This document shows, in pieces, positions 1-6,089 of a DNA stretch of 15,236 bases. Where the stretch lies: assembly GCA_902806305.1 (NCBI GenBank), contig CADCWC010000403.1:1-15236 (forward strand), in the 5' to 3' direction. This stretch comes from an uncultured Thermoleophilia bacterium. Lineage in GTDB: Bacteria; Actinomycetota; Thermoleophilia; Gaiellales; F1-60-MAGs149. The notes under the pieces were generated by a model, which saw only the letters and a list, made by a program, of their open reading frames with translations, was not told the DNA's origin and did not search any database. Position 1 is the first letter of the stretch; the number at the start of each line of letters is the position of its first letter. The position numbers and the translations under genes were made by a program.

Positions 1-569
1 ACAACGGCTCGACCGACGGCACGGGCGCTCTGGCCGCGGCGGCGGGCGCCCGGGTGGTGCGCGAGTCGCAGCGCGGCTTCGGCGCGGCCTGCTGGGCCGG
101 GGCGGTGGCCGCGCGGGGGCAGATCGTGTGCTTCCTCGACGCCGACGGCACGTTCGCGCCGGCGGACGTCGGCCGCGTCATCGCCGAGGTCGAGGCCGGT
201 CGGCTCGACCTCTGCCTCGGGTCCCGCACGCTGCAACACCAGGCCGCGATGCGACTCGACCACCGGCTCGTCAACCAGGCCCTCGGCGCCGCCGTCCAGC
301 TGACCGGGGGGCCGCGCCTGTCCGACATCGGCCCGCTCCGCGCCATCCGCCGCGACACCCTGCTCGACCTCGGCGTCACGGACCGGGCCTTCGCCTGGCC
401 GCTCGAGATGGTGGTGCGCGCCGCGGCGGCCGGGCTCCGGATCGGCGAGCTGCCGGTCACGTACCTGCCGCGTCTCGGTGGCCGGTCGAAGGTCTCCGGG
501 TCGCTGCGCGGCTCGCTGCGAGCGGCGCGGCAGATGAGCCGGCTGTTGCTCGCGGAGGCGCGGCGGTGA
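1..569 (+). CDS. Family 2 glycosyltransferase, C-terminal part (5' end outside window)
   Basis: The reading frame is open from base 3 and its start lies before the window. The first visible residues are NGSTDGT, the nucleotide-sugar binding motif near the N-terminus of GT2 (GT-A fold) enzymes, so only about the first 10-40 residues are missing. Next comes FLDADGTF, whose DAD is the metal-binding DXD-type motif. LGSR and WPLEMVVRAA follow, and then the C-terminal GGRSKVSGS typical of dolichyl-phosphate-mannose-synthase-like GT2 proteins. No C-terminal membrane segments are present, so it is probably a soluble or peripheral enzyme moving a sugar from an NDP-sugar to a lipid or glycan acceptor. 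The acceptor cannot be told from sequence. Its TGA overlaps the GTG of the next gene (GTGA), which implies translational coupling within an envelope-glycan operon. Confidence 0.93.
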   Translation, partial: NGSTDGTGALAAAAGARVVRESQRGFGAACWAGAVAARGQIVCFLDADGTFAPADVGRVIAEVEAGRLDLCLGSRTLQHQAAMRLDHRLVNQALGAAVQLTGGPRLSDIGPLRAIRRDTLLDLGVTDRAFAWPLEMVVRAAAAGLRIGELPVTYLPRLGGRSKVSGSLRGSLRAARQMSRLLLAEARR

Positions 570-1225
570 CCTCGACGTTCGCGCTGATCGCCAAGGAGCC
601 CGCGTCGGGGCGCGCCAAGACGCGCCTGGCCCGGGTGCTCGGACCGGCTCGGGCGGTCGAGCTCGCCGAGGCGATGCTGCTCGACGCGGCGGCCGGCCTG
701 GCCGCCGCGGCGCCGGTCGACGCGCGCCTCGTCCTGTACCACGACCCGCCGGACGCTGCCGAGCGCCTTCGCGGCCTCGGGCTGCCGGCGCGGTACAGGC
801 TCGTGGGCCAACCGCCCGGCTCCCTCGGCACCCGTCTGGCGGCGCTGGCGGCGGCCGAGCTGGCGCGCGGTGCGACAGCCTGCGTGATCGCGGCCACGGA
901 TTCGCCGTTCGCCCTCCGCGACGTGCAGGACTGCGTTCCCACGAGCCGCGACGAGGTCGTGCTGGCGCCCTGTGCCGACGGCGGGTACTGGGCGATCGGG
1001 CTCGCGAGACCCTCCCGCCTGACGGACGTGCCGATGCCGGCGCCCGACGTCCTCGGTGCGACGATGGCGCGCGCTCGGGACGACGGCTTCCGGGTCCGCC
1101 TGCTGCCGGCGACGCTCGACCTCGACGAGGTGGCGGACCTCGAGCGGGCCGACGCCGACGGGCTGCTCGCGCGCGCACCGCGAACCGCGGCCGCGTGGGC
1201 CGCCGCCGCCGCCACCGCTCCATGA
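566..1225 (+). CDS. DUF2064 / TIGR04282-family glycosyltransferase-like protein
   Basis: This 219-residue protein starts at a GTG that overlaps the stop of the preceding gene. Upstream extension in the same frame is only a shadow of the GT2 gene. Family motifs are all in order: K10-E-P with G15 and KTRL 18-21 (pyrophosphorylase-like P-loop), GSLGTRL near 85-91, TDSP 111-114, DGGYWAIGL 138-146 and DLDEVADLERA near 185-195. Members have a GT-A-like nucleotidyl/glycosyltransferase fold. Some are linked by genome context to arsenosugar synthesis, but many actinobacterial copies sit beside GT2 genes with no arsenic genes, as here. I see no arsenic-related gene nearby and infer a role with the GT2 neighbour, perhaps handling an activated sugar. 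The substrate is unknown. The stop overlaps the next start as ATGA. Confidence 0.9.
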   Translation: MTSTFALIAKEPASGRAKTRLARVLGPARAVELAEAMLLDAAAGLAAAAPVDARLVLYHDPPDAAERLRGLGLPARYRLVGQPPGSLGTRLAALAAAELARGATACVIAATDSPFALRDVQDCVPTSRDEVVLAPCADGGYWAIGLARPSRLTDVPMPAPDVLGATMARARDDGFRVRLLPATLDLDEVADLERADADGLLARAPRTAAAWAAAAATAP

Positions 1226-2523
1226 CGTCGGTGGTGGCCCGGGTGGCCACCCGACCGTGGCGCGCGCCGGTCGCGCGGGTCACGGGGCTCGCCCTGGTGC
1301 TCCTGGCGGTCGGCGTCGGCTGGGCGGCCCGCGCCACCGGGCGCTCGCTCGGCACCGATACCGAGCCGTTCTTCCTGACCCAGTTCCCGACGGTGCCCGA
1401 ACGCTGGTGGTGGCCGCTTGCGCCGCTCGCGGTCTCGGTGCTCGGCGCCGCCGTGCTGCTCCGCCGAGGACGGCAGCTCGGGACCGGATGGTTCCTCGCG
1501 GCCGCGTTCGGCCTGGCGCTGCTCGCGCGCGCCGGATCGGCCACGGCCCAGCGGGGCGTGGCCGAGTGGTGGTGGCCGTTCACGCGGCCCACCGGCCGCC
1601 GGAACGAGTACGCCGCCGCCTTCGACGTCGTGGACGGCGATCCGCTGGGCTTCGTCGACCGCTTCGCCGAGCTGGTCCCGACCCTGCCCGTCCACCCGTC
1701 CGGCCACCCGCCGGGCGCGACGCTGCTGGCCTGGGCCCTGGACGGCCTGGCGGGCGGCGTCGAGGGATACGCCGTGACGCTGATGGTCCTCGGCGCCGCG
1801 GCGGTCTGGCCGGTGCACGTCATCGGCCGCCGCCTGGCCGGCGAGGCGGCGGCCCGGCGCGCCGTGCTGCTGTGGGCGTTCGCACCGTCGACGCTGCTCT
1901 ACGGCGCCGTCTCCTTCGACGGGATGCTCGTGCTCGTCTCGTCGCTCGCCGTGGCGGCGCTGCTGACCGGACGGATCGCGCTCGGCGCTGTCGGCGCCGC
2001 AGCGGCGTTCCTCCTGTCCTACGCGCTCGCCCTCGCGCCGCTCTGGGCCGTGCTGACGCTCGGCCGCGCGCGCGGGCTGCGCGTGGCGGCCGTGTGCGCG
2101 GCCGTCGGCCTCGTGGCGCTCCTCGGCTTGGTCGTGCTGGCCGACTACGACCCGCTCGGGGCGGTGCGGGCCACCCATGCCGCGTACCAGCGGGGCATCG
2201 GCGGGCAGGGCAGGCCGTGGCTCTACTGGGTGGTCGCGGGACCTGCCGTCTTCCTCGTGTTCCTCGGGCCCGTGCTGGCCGAGCGGGTGTTGCGCGGCGT
2301 CGAGCGCGGCACCGCAGGCGCCCGCGCGCTCGTGGCCTGCGTCGTGCTGGCCGCGCTGTCGGGCGTGATGGAGGCCGAGGTGGAGCGCATCTGGCAGTTC
2401 GCCGTGCCCTTCGCCGCCGTCGCCGCGGCGCCGCTCATGTCACGCCGACTCGTCGAGGTCGCGCTCGTGACGGCCGCGCTCCAGGCGTACGTCGTCGAGC
2501 TGCGCTGGGACACCAGCTTCTGA
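1222..2523 (+). CDS. Polytopic membrane protein, GT-C glycosyltransferase-like
   Basis: This 433-residue protein starts at the ATG that overlaps the DUF2064 stop. It has about 9-11 hydrophobic segments, including 21-37, 65-80, 89-103, 182-200, 213-248, 252-280, 288-307, 333-352, 367-380 and 393-406. A large extracytoplasmic loop lies at about 105-165 and contains the motif HPSGHPPG at 158-165. Near the C-terminus EAEVERIWQF (384-393) precedes a hydrophobic stretch, as in GT-C enzymes where acidic and arginine residues lie at the lipid-sugar site. These features suggest a polyprenyl-phosphate-sugar-dependent transferase (GT39/GT87/PIG-V-like superfamily). I cannot name the exact family. Position after two transferase genes with 4-base overlaps supports a shared envelope glycosylation pathway, in which the GT2 enzyme could make the lipid-linked donor used here. 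That division of labour is inference. Confidence 0.75.
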   Translation: MTSVVARVATRPWRAPVARVTGLALVLLAVGVGWAARATGRSLGTDTEPFFLTQFPTVPERWWWPLAPLAVSVLGAAVLLRRGRQLGTGWFLAAAFGLALLARAGSATAQRGVAEWWWPFTRPTGRRNEYAAAFDVVDGDPLGFVDRFAELVPTLPVHPSGHPPGATLLAWALDGLAGGVEGYAVTLMVLGAAAVWPVHVIGRRLAGEAAARRAVLLWAFAPSTLLYGAVSFDGMLVLVSSLAVAALLTGRIALGAVGAAAAFLLSYALALAPLWAVLTLGRARGLRVAAVCAAVGLVALLGLVVLADYDPLGAVRATHAAYQRGIGGQGRPWLYWVVAGPAVFLVFLGPVLAERVLRGVERGTAGARALVACVVLAALSGVMEAEVERIWQFAVPFAAVAAAPLMSRRLVEVALVTAALQAYVVELRWDTSF

Positions 2524-2580
2524 GGCGGTCGCGGCGGGCTCCCTCGATGCTGCCGCCCGTCGGTCGGCGCCCGGCGGGCT

Positions 2581-2586
2581 CATACT
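2581..2586 (+). promoter_or_regulatory. Possible -10 element of a leaderless tetR transcript
   Basis: CATACT lies 12 to 7 bases before the GTG of the TetR gene. Transcription would then begin at or next to the start codon. No Shine-Dalgarno sequence is visible upstream of this GTG, consistent with a leaderless mRNA, which is common in actinobacteria. No good -35 box is seen. The similar CATAGT at 3303-3308 serves the next gene. Confidence 0.45.
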
Positions 2587-2592
2587 TCGGCC

Positions 2593-3213
2593 GTGGAGAG
2601 CCCATCGTCTCCGGCGGTCGGGGCGCCCGGCACGGCGCGCGGGCGGCGGACCAAGGAACGGATCGTCGCCGCGGCGGCGGATCTCATGCACCGCCGTGGC
2701 GTCGCGGCCACGGCCGTGGACGACGTGCTCGGGGCGGCCGGCGCGGGCAAGAGCCAGTTCTACCACTACTTCGCAACCAAGGCGGATCTCGTGGAGGCGG
2801 TCCTCTGGCACCAACTCGACGCCGTGCTCGACCACCAGCGCGCCTTCGACATCGGCAGCTGGGAGGGCATCCGTGGCTGGTTCGACGGCATGCTGGCGGG
2901 CCACGAGCAGCGCGGATTCCGGGGTGGCTGCCCGCTCGGGGCGATCGTGGCCGAGGTGACCGACCAGGACGAGCACCTGCGCCAGGTCGCGGCGGTCGCG
3001 TTCGCCCGCTGGCAGCGCGAGTTCGCGCAGGGTCTGGAAGCGCTCCAGCGCCGCGGCGACCTACGGGCCGACGCCCACGCCGACGCCTTGGCGCAGGAGA
3101 CGATCGCGGCGATCCAGGGCGGCTACCTGCTGTCGAGCGCGCGGCGTGAGGCAGCGCCGATGCGCCACGCGCTCGACGCCGCGTCGGCCAGGCTGCAGTC
3201 CTTCGCGACCTGA
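2593..3213 (+). CDS. TetR/AcrR-family transcriptional repressor with GCPLG motif
   Basis: This 206-residue protein starts at GTG 2593. The N-terminal DNA-binding domain spans about 18-66, with the helix-turn-helix around AVDDVLGAAGAGKSQFYHYF (41-60). The ligand domain carries GGCPLG at 111-116, a signature of the LmrA/QdoR- and NemR-like branch of TetR proteins, whose members sense small aromatic or electrophilic compounds. Cys113 is in the position of the reactive cysteine of that branch. There is no lysine after residue 63, so a NemR-type Cys-Lys bond cannot form. The gene reads in the same direction as the operon behind it, and a palindromic operator covers that operon's promoter (3308-3323). 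It most likely represses the 3335-4389 pair. No copy of the operator is seen before its own start. Effector unknown. Confidence 0.92.
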   Translation: MESPSSPAVGAPGTARGRRTKERIVAAAADLMHRRGVAATAVDDVLGAAGAGKSQFYHYFATKADLVEAVLWHQLDAVLDHQRAFDIGSWEGIRGWFDGMLAGHEQRGFRGGCPLGAIVAEVTDQDEHLRQVAAVAFARWQREFAQGLEALQRRGDLRADAHADALAQETIAAIQGGYLLSSARREAAPMRHALDAASARLQSFAT

Positions 3214-3299
3214 CCACGCACGGCGACCGGTGGATTCGCGACGACGGCGCCGTCCGGCCGCCAGGGGCAACGTGCGGCGTGCGATCCGGGCCACCCGTC

Positions 3300-3308
3300 T
3301 GTCATAGT
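3300..3308 (+). promoter_or_regulatory. Extended -10 promoter for the 3335-4389 operon
   Basis: TGTCATAGT has the TG-N spacing of an extended -10 followed by CATAGT (4 of 6 matches to TATAAT). Transcription would start near 3315. No convincing -35 box lies 17-18 bases upstream, which is usual for extended -10 promoters. Confidence 0.5.
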
Positions 3309-3323
3309 GTACTGAACGGTACA
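3308..3323 (+). promoter_or_regulatory. Palindromic operator, probably for the upstream TetR protein
   Basis: TGTACTGAACGGTACA has perfect 5-base arms (TGTAC/GTACA) around six bases. Size and shape are like TetR-family operators. It begins at the last base of the -10 element, spans the predicted transcription start and ends at the ribosome binding site, a placement that would block transcription initiation. The TetR gene ends 94 bases upstream. Confidence 0.6.
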
Positions 3324-3324
3324 G

Positions 3325-3330
3325 AGGAGG
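3325..3330 (+). promoter_or_regulatory. Strong ribosome binding site for the 3335 gene
   Basis: AGGAGG lies four bases before the GTG at 3335 and fixes that start. It contrasts with the absence of a Shine-Dalgarno before the TetR gene and before 5389. Confidence 0.7.
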
Positions 3331-3334
3331 GCTC

Positions 3335-3784
3335 GTGGACGGACGCGACGTGGCGGTGGCCCTGGGGCGCGGCGCGCTCGCCGGAGCGGTCGGGACGGCG
3401 GCGATGACGGTCTCCGAGCGCCTGGAGATGCGGCTCACGGGACGGGAGGCGAGCAACGTGCCGGCCGAGGTCGCCGAGCGGCTGACGGGGTTCGAGCCCG
3501 CCGGCGCGCAGGCGGAGGCCCGTCTCTCCCGGGGCGTGCACTGGGGGCACGGCATCCTGATGGGCGCCCTGCGCGGTGGGGTCGCGCTGACGGGTGCCCG
3601 CGGCGTGTCGGCCACGGCGCTGCACTACGGGCTGATGTGGGGTGGCGACGCGGCGCTCTACGACGCGCTCGGGATCGCGCCGCCGCCGTGGGCCTGGGAA
3701 CGGTCGGAACTTGCGACCGACCTCCTGCACAAGGGCGTCCACGCCGCCGTGACGGGTGCCGTGTACGAGCGGTTGGCGTCGTGA
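3335..3784 (+). CDS. Small membrane-associated protein, DUF1440/YagU-like
   Basis: This 149-residue protein starts at GTG 3335 behind AGGAGG. It has four short glycine/alanine-rich hydrophobic stretches: about 6-24 (with GALAGAVGTAAMT), 69-84, 94-111 and 130-145. The first stretch resembles the start of YagU/DUF1440 inner-membrane proteins. Conserved-looking polar residues within or next to these segments include HWGHG (69-73) and LHYGLMWGGD (95-104). No catalytic motif of a known enzyme is seen, so function is unassigned. It is the first gene behind the TetR operator and overlaps the flavodoxin-fold gene by four bases (GTGA), so the two products are made together and may both respond to the TetR ligand. 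The family assignment is tentative. Confidence 0.7.
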   Translation: MDGRDVAVALGRGALAGAVGTAAMTVSERLEMRLTGREASNVPAEVAERLTGFEPAGAQAEARLSRGVHWGHGILMGALRGGVALTGARGVSATALHYGLMWGGDAALYDALGIAPPPWAWERSELATDLLHKGVHAAVTGAVYERLAS

Positions 3785-4389
3785 GGGCGACGATCCTGAA
3801 CTGCACCCTGAAGCCGTCCCCGGCGGTCTCGAACACGGAGGCGCTGGCCCGCGTGGTGGCGGGCGGCCTCGAGGCGGAGGGCGTCGCGACCGAGATGATC
3901 CGCGTCGTCGACCACGACGTGCGCTTCGGCGTCTCCTCCGACGAGGGCGACGGGGACGGGTGGCCCGCGATCCGGGCCAGGATCCTCGCCTCGGAGATCC
4001 TCGTCCTGGCCTGTCCGACGTGGCTCGGCCAGCCGTCGAGCGTGGCGAAGGTCGTCCTGGAGCGGATGGACGCGATGCTCTCGGAGACCGATGAGGACGG
4101 GCGGCCCGTGGCCTACAACCGCGTGGCGGGCTTCGTCGTCACGGGGAACGAGGACGGCGCCCACCACGTGATCGCCGAGCTCGCCCAGGCGGTCGTCGAC
4201 ATCGGCTTCACCGTGCCGGGACAGGCCTGGACGTACTGGAACATGGGTCCGGGCCCGGGCCCGACGTACCTCGAGTCGGACCATCGGAAGGAGTGGTCCC
4301 ACACGACCGGCCTGGCCGCGGCCCGGAACCTGGTCGCCGTCGCACGCGCCCTGGAGGCCACGCCGATGGGCGCGCCGCCCTCGACCTGA
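3781..4389 (+). CDS. Flavodoxin-fold NAD(P)H:FMN oxidoreductase
   Basis: This 202-residue protein starts at a GTG overlapping the stop of the previous gene. No earlier start codon in this frame lies close upstream. The N-terminal beta-strand RATILNC is followed by a phosphate-binding loop with SPAVSNTEAL (13-22), as in NADPH-dependent FMN reductases and WrbA-like proteins. LVLACPTWLGQPSSVAK (74-90) matches the second FMN-contacting loop, and TGNEDGAHH (121-129) the third. The expected role is a soluble FMN-dependent reductase of quinones, nitro compounds or flavin. Control by a TetR protein of the electrophile-sensing branch fits a quinone or aromatic detoxification role, but this is inference. 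A GPGPGP run at 156-161 lies between the core and C-terminal helix. Confidence 0.88.
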   Translation: MRATILNCTLKPSPAVSNTEALARVVAGGLEAEGVATEMIRVVDHDVRFGVSSDEGDGDGWPAIRARILASEILVLACPTWLGQPSSVAKVVLERMDAMLSETDEDGRPVAYNRVAGFVVTGNEDGAHHVIAELAQAVVDIGFTVPGQAWTYWNMGPGPGPTYLESDHRKEWSHTTGLAAARNLVAVARALEATPMGAPPST

Positions 4390-4456
4390 CGGCACACCGG
4401 CGACGGGGGCTCCGGCGCGCGCCCACCTCGCAGGCGGGCAGAATCCGCGACGGCAT

Positions 4457-4508
4457 CGGCGTGACGCCGGACCGATACGGCGTCCGCGTCGAGGACGCCG
4501 CCGGCGTC
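4457..4508. repeat. Cluster of five CGGCGT elements in alternating orientation
   Basis: The 154-base gap before the SDR gene holds CGGCGT at 4457, ACGCCG at 4464, CGGCGTCC at 4478, GGACGCCG at 4493 and CGGCGTC at 4502. They form a 13-base palindrome (4457-4469), an 8-base perfect stem with a 7-base loop (4478-4500) and a 15-base palindrome (4494-4508). They could be operator half-sites, a folded 5' leader or a terminator stem for the upstream operon. No T-run follows. High GC raises the chance rate of such matches. Confidence 0.4.
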
Positions 4509-4527
4509 GGGCCGCAGCGCCATCGAC

Positions 4528-4536
4528 GAGGAGGAG
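4528..4536 (+). promoter_or_regulatory. Ribosome binding site for the SDR gene
   Basis: GAGGAGGAG ends seven bases before ATG 4544. It is a near-perfect Shine-Dalgarno and fixes the start. The rest of 4390-4543 holds the CGGCGT cluster. No gene is seen in it. Confidence 0.7.
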
Positions 4537-4543
4537 CGCGGAG

Positions 4544-5314
4544 ATGGGCGAGTTGGACGGCCGGGTCGCGATCGTGACCGGCGCGGGGCAAGGGCTCGGC
4601 CAGGCGATCGCCGACCGGCTCGCCGCCGCGGGCGCGCACGTGGCCGTCTTCGAGGTCGACACGGCCGCCGGCGAGGCGGGCGCAGCCGCGCTCGCGCAGC
4701 GCCACGGGGTCCCGACGTCGGTGCACCACGTCGACGTCTCGTCGTCCGAGCAGGTCGACGCGGGCGTGGCCGCGGTCCTCGAGCGGCACGGGACGATCGA
4801 CATCCTGGTCAACAACGCGGGCGTCTCCCACGTCGGGCCGCACACGCAGGACGTCACCGACGAGGAGTGGCAGCACTCGATCGGCGTGATGCAGTCGGGC
4901 GTCTTCTTCTGCATGCGGGCTGTGGCCCCGACGCTGCTCGCGAAGCGCAGCGGCTCGGTCGTCAACGTGTCGTCGATCCGCGGCTTCTCGCCGAACCCCG
5001 GGCGCATGAGCTACTGCGCGCCGAAGGCGGCGGTCCTGATGATGACCCAGGTCGCCGCGGGCGAGTGGGCCGAGTCGGGCGTCCGGGTGAACGCCGTCTC
5101 GCCGGGCTTCCAGCGAACGCCGATGTGGGAGCGAGACGTGGCCCGCGGCGCGATCGACAACGACTTCTACGAGAACCTCGTGCCGATGAAGCGACTCGGT
5201 CGCCCGGAGGAGGTCGGCGACCTCGTCGTGTTCCTCGTCTCGGACCGCGCGTCCTACATCACCGGTGCGAACGTCGTGATCGACGGGGCCGCGACCTCGG
5301 TCCCGGCGGGCTGA
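4544..5314 (+). CDS. Short-chain dehydrogenase/reductase (classical SDR)
   Basis: This 256-residue soluble oxidoreductase has the length usual for classical SDRs. The Rossmann motif TGAGQGLG is at 12-19. E37 at the end of the second strand suggests NAD(H) preference. NNAG is at 90-93, the catalytic serine is S144 (in NVSS) and the YxxxK pair is Y157/K161. RVNAVSPG is at 181-188, and the C-terminal ITGANVVIDGA segment is at 249-259 by family alignment, within the last 20 residues. The sequence is FabG/glucose-dehydrogenase-like, but this superfamily is too broad to assign a substrate. It stands alone with a good ribosome binding site and a 154-base leader, so it is likely a separate unit. Being downstream of the flavodoxin-fold reductase may mean co-regulation if transcription reads through. 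Confidence 0.94.
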   Translation: MGELDGRVAIVTGAGQGLGQAIADRLAAAGAHVAVFEVDTAAGEAGAAALAQRHGVPTSVHHVDVSSSEQVDAGVAAVLERHGTIDILVNNAGVSHVGPHTQDVTDEEWQHSIGVMQSGVFFCMRAVAPTLLAKRSGSVVNVSSIRGFSPNPGRMSYCAPKAAVLMMTQVAAGEWAESGVRVNAVSPGFQRTPMWERDVARGAIDNDFYENLVPMKRLGRPEEVGDLVVFLVSDRASYITGANVVIDGAATSVPAG

Positions 5315-5388
5315 GCCGCCCGGCGTGGCGACGGACGGGCGCCGCGTCGACGGACGGCCGCGGCCGTCGGCCGTGCCATCGTACGCCG

Positions 5389-6084
5389 GTGACGGGCACC
5401 TTCGTCAACGTCGGCGCCATCCTGCTAGGCACGCTCGTCGGGACCCTGATCGGCCATCGCCTGCCGAGCGGGCTGCAGGAGCGGGTGATGGCGGGGCTCG
5501 GCCTCGTCACGACCGTGCTCGGCGTGGACCTGGCGCTCAGCTGGCGTGACACGAACGCCCTCTACGTGATGGGCGGCCTCCTGCTCGGTGCCGTGGCGGG
5601 CGAGCTGCTCCAGATCGAGCGGCGCCTCGACGACCTCGGCGACCGGCTGCAGCGTCGCTTCGCGAGCGGCGACGGGTCGACGATCTCGGAGGCCTTCGTG
5701 ACGTCGTCGCTGCTCTACTGCATCGGCCCGCTCGCCGTCGTCGGCGCGATCCAGGACGGCCTCACGGGGGACTGGAGCGCGCTGGCCACCAAGTCGCTGC
5801 TCGACGGCTTCGCGTCCGTGGCGTTCGCCGCCGCTCTCGGCTGGGGGGTCGCGCTGTCGGCCGTGGCGGTCCTCGTCGTCCAGGGGACGTTCTCGCTCGG
5901 GGCGGGCGTGTTCGACGACCTCCTGCAGGGAGAGGTGCTCGCGGCGCTGATCTCGACCGGCGGCGTCCTCCTGATCGGCATCGGCCTGAAGCTGCTCGCC
6001 ATCCGCGACCTCAAGGTCGGCAACTTCCTCCCGGCGCTGGTCTTCGCGCCGCTGATCGCGGGCGTCGTCGAGTCGATCGGCTGA
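5389..6084 (+). CDS. DUF554 family membrane protein (YdfK/YqgA-like)
   Basis: This 231-residue protein starts at GTG 5389. It has the usual DUF554 length and six to seven hydrophobic segments (about 5-22, 36-50, 57-73, 104-122, 138-164, 185-204, 213-228). Diagnostic motifs are the N-terminal GTFVNVGAILLGTLVG (3-18), GPLAVVGAIQDGLTGD (113-128), KSLLDGFAS (135-143) and GNFLPAL (211-217). It is an integral membrane protein, possibly a transporter. No function is established for the family. No Shine-Dalgarno precedes the start. CATCGT preceded by TG at -12 to -7 might be a -10 for a leaderless message. The stop lies five bases from the convergent deaminase stop, so the two transcripts must end within each other's coding region or close by. 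Confidence 0.92.
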   Translation: MTGTFVNVGAILLGTLVGTLIGHRLPSGLQERVMAGLGLVTTVLGVDLALSWRDTNALYVMGGLLLGAVAGELLQIERRLDDLGDRLQRRFASGDGSTISEAFVTSSLLYCIGPLAVVGAIQDGLTGDWSALATKSLLDGFASVAFAAALGWGVALSAVAVLVVQGTFSLGAGVFDDLLQGEVLAALISTGGVLLIGIGLKLLAIRDLKVGNFLPALVFAPLIAGVVESIG

Positions 6085-6089
6085 CGCGG

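Noticed and set aside
457..2178. Long minus-strand open frame (573 codons) over the glycosyltransferase genes
   Set aside because: Low-complexity Arg/Gly/Ala/Gln composition, no recognisable motif, and opposite three well-supported genes.
3243..3254. Palindrome GACGGCGCCGTC in the gap after tetR
   Set aside because: Perfect but only C/G-rich, not positioned at the promoter and not repeated. It has no spacer for a loop or T-run, so no function can be supported.
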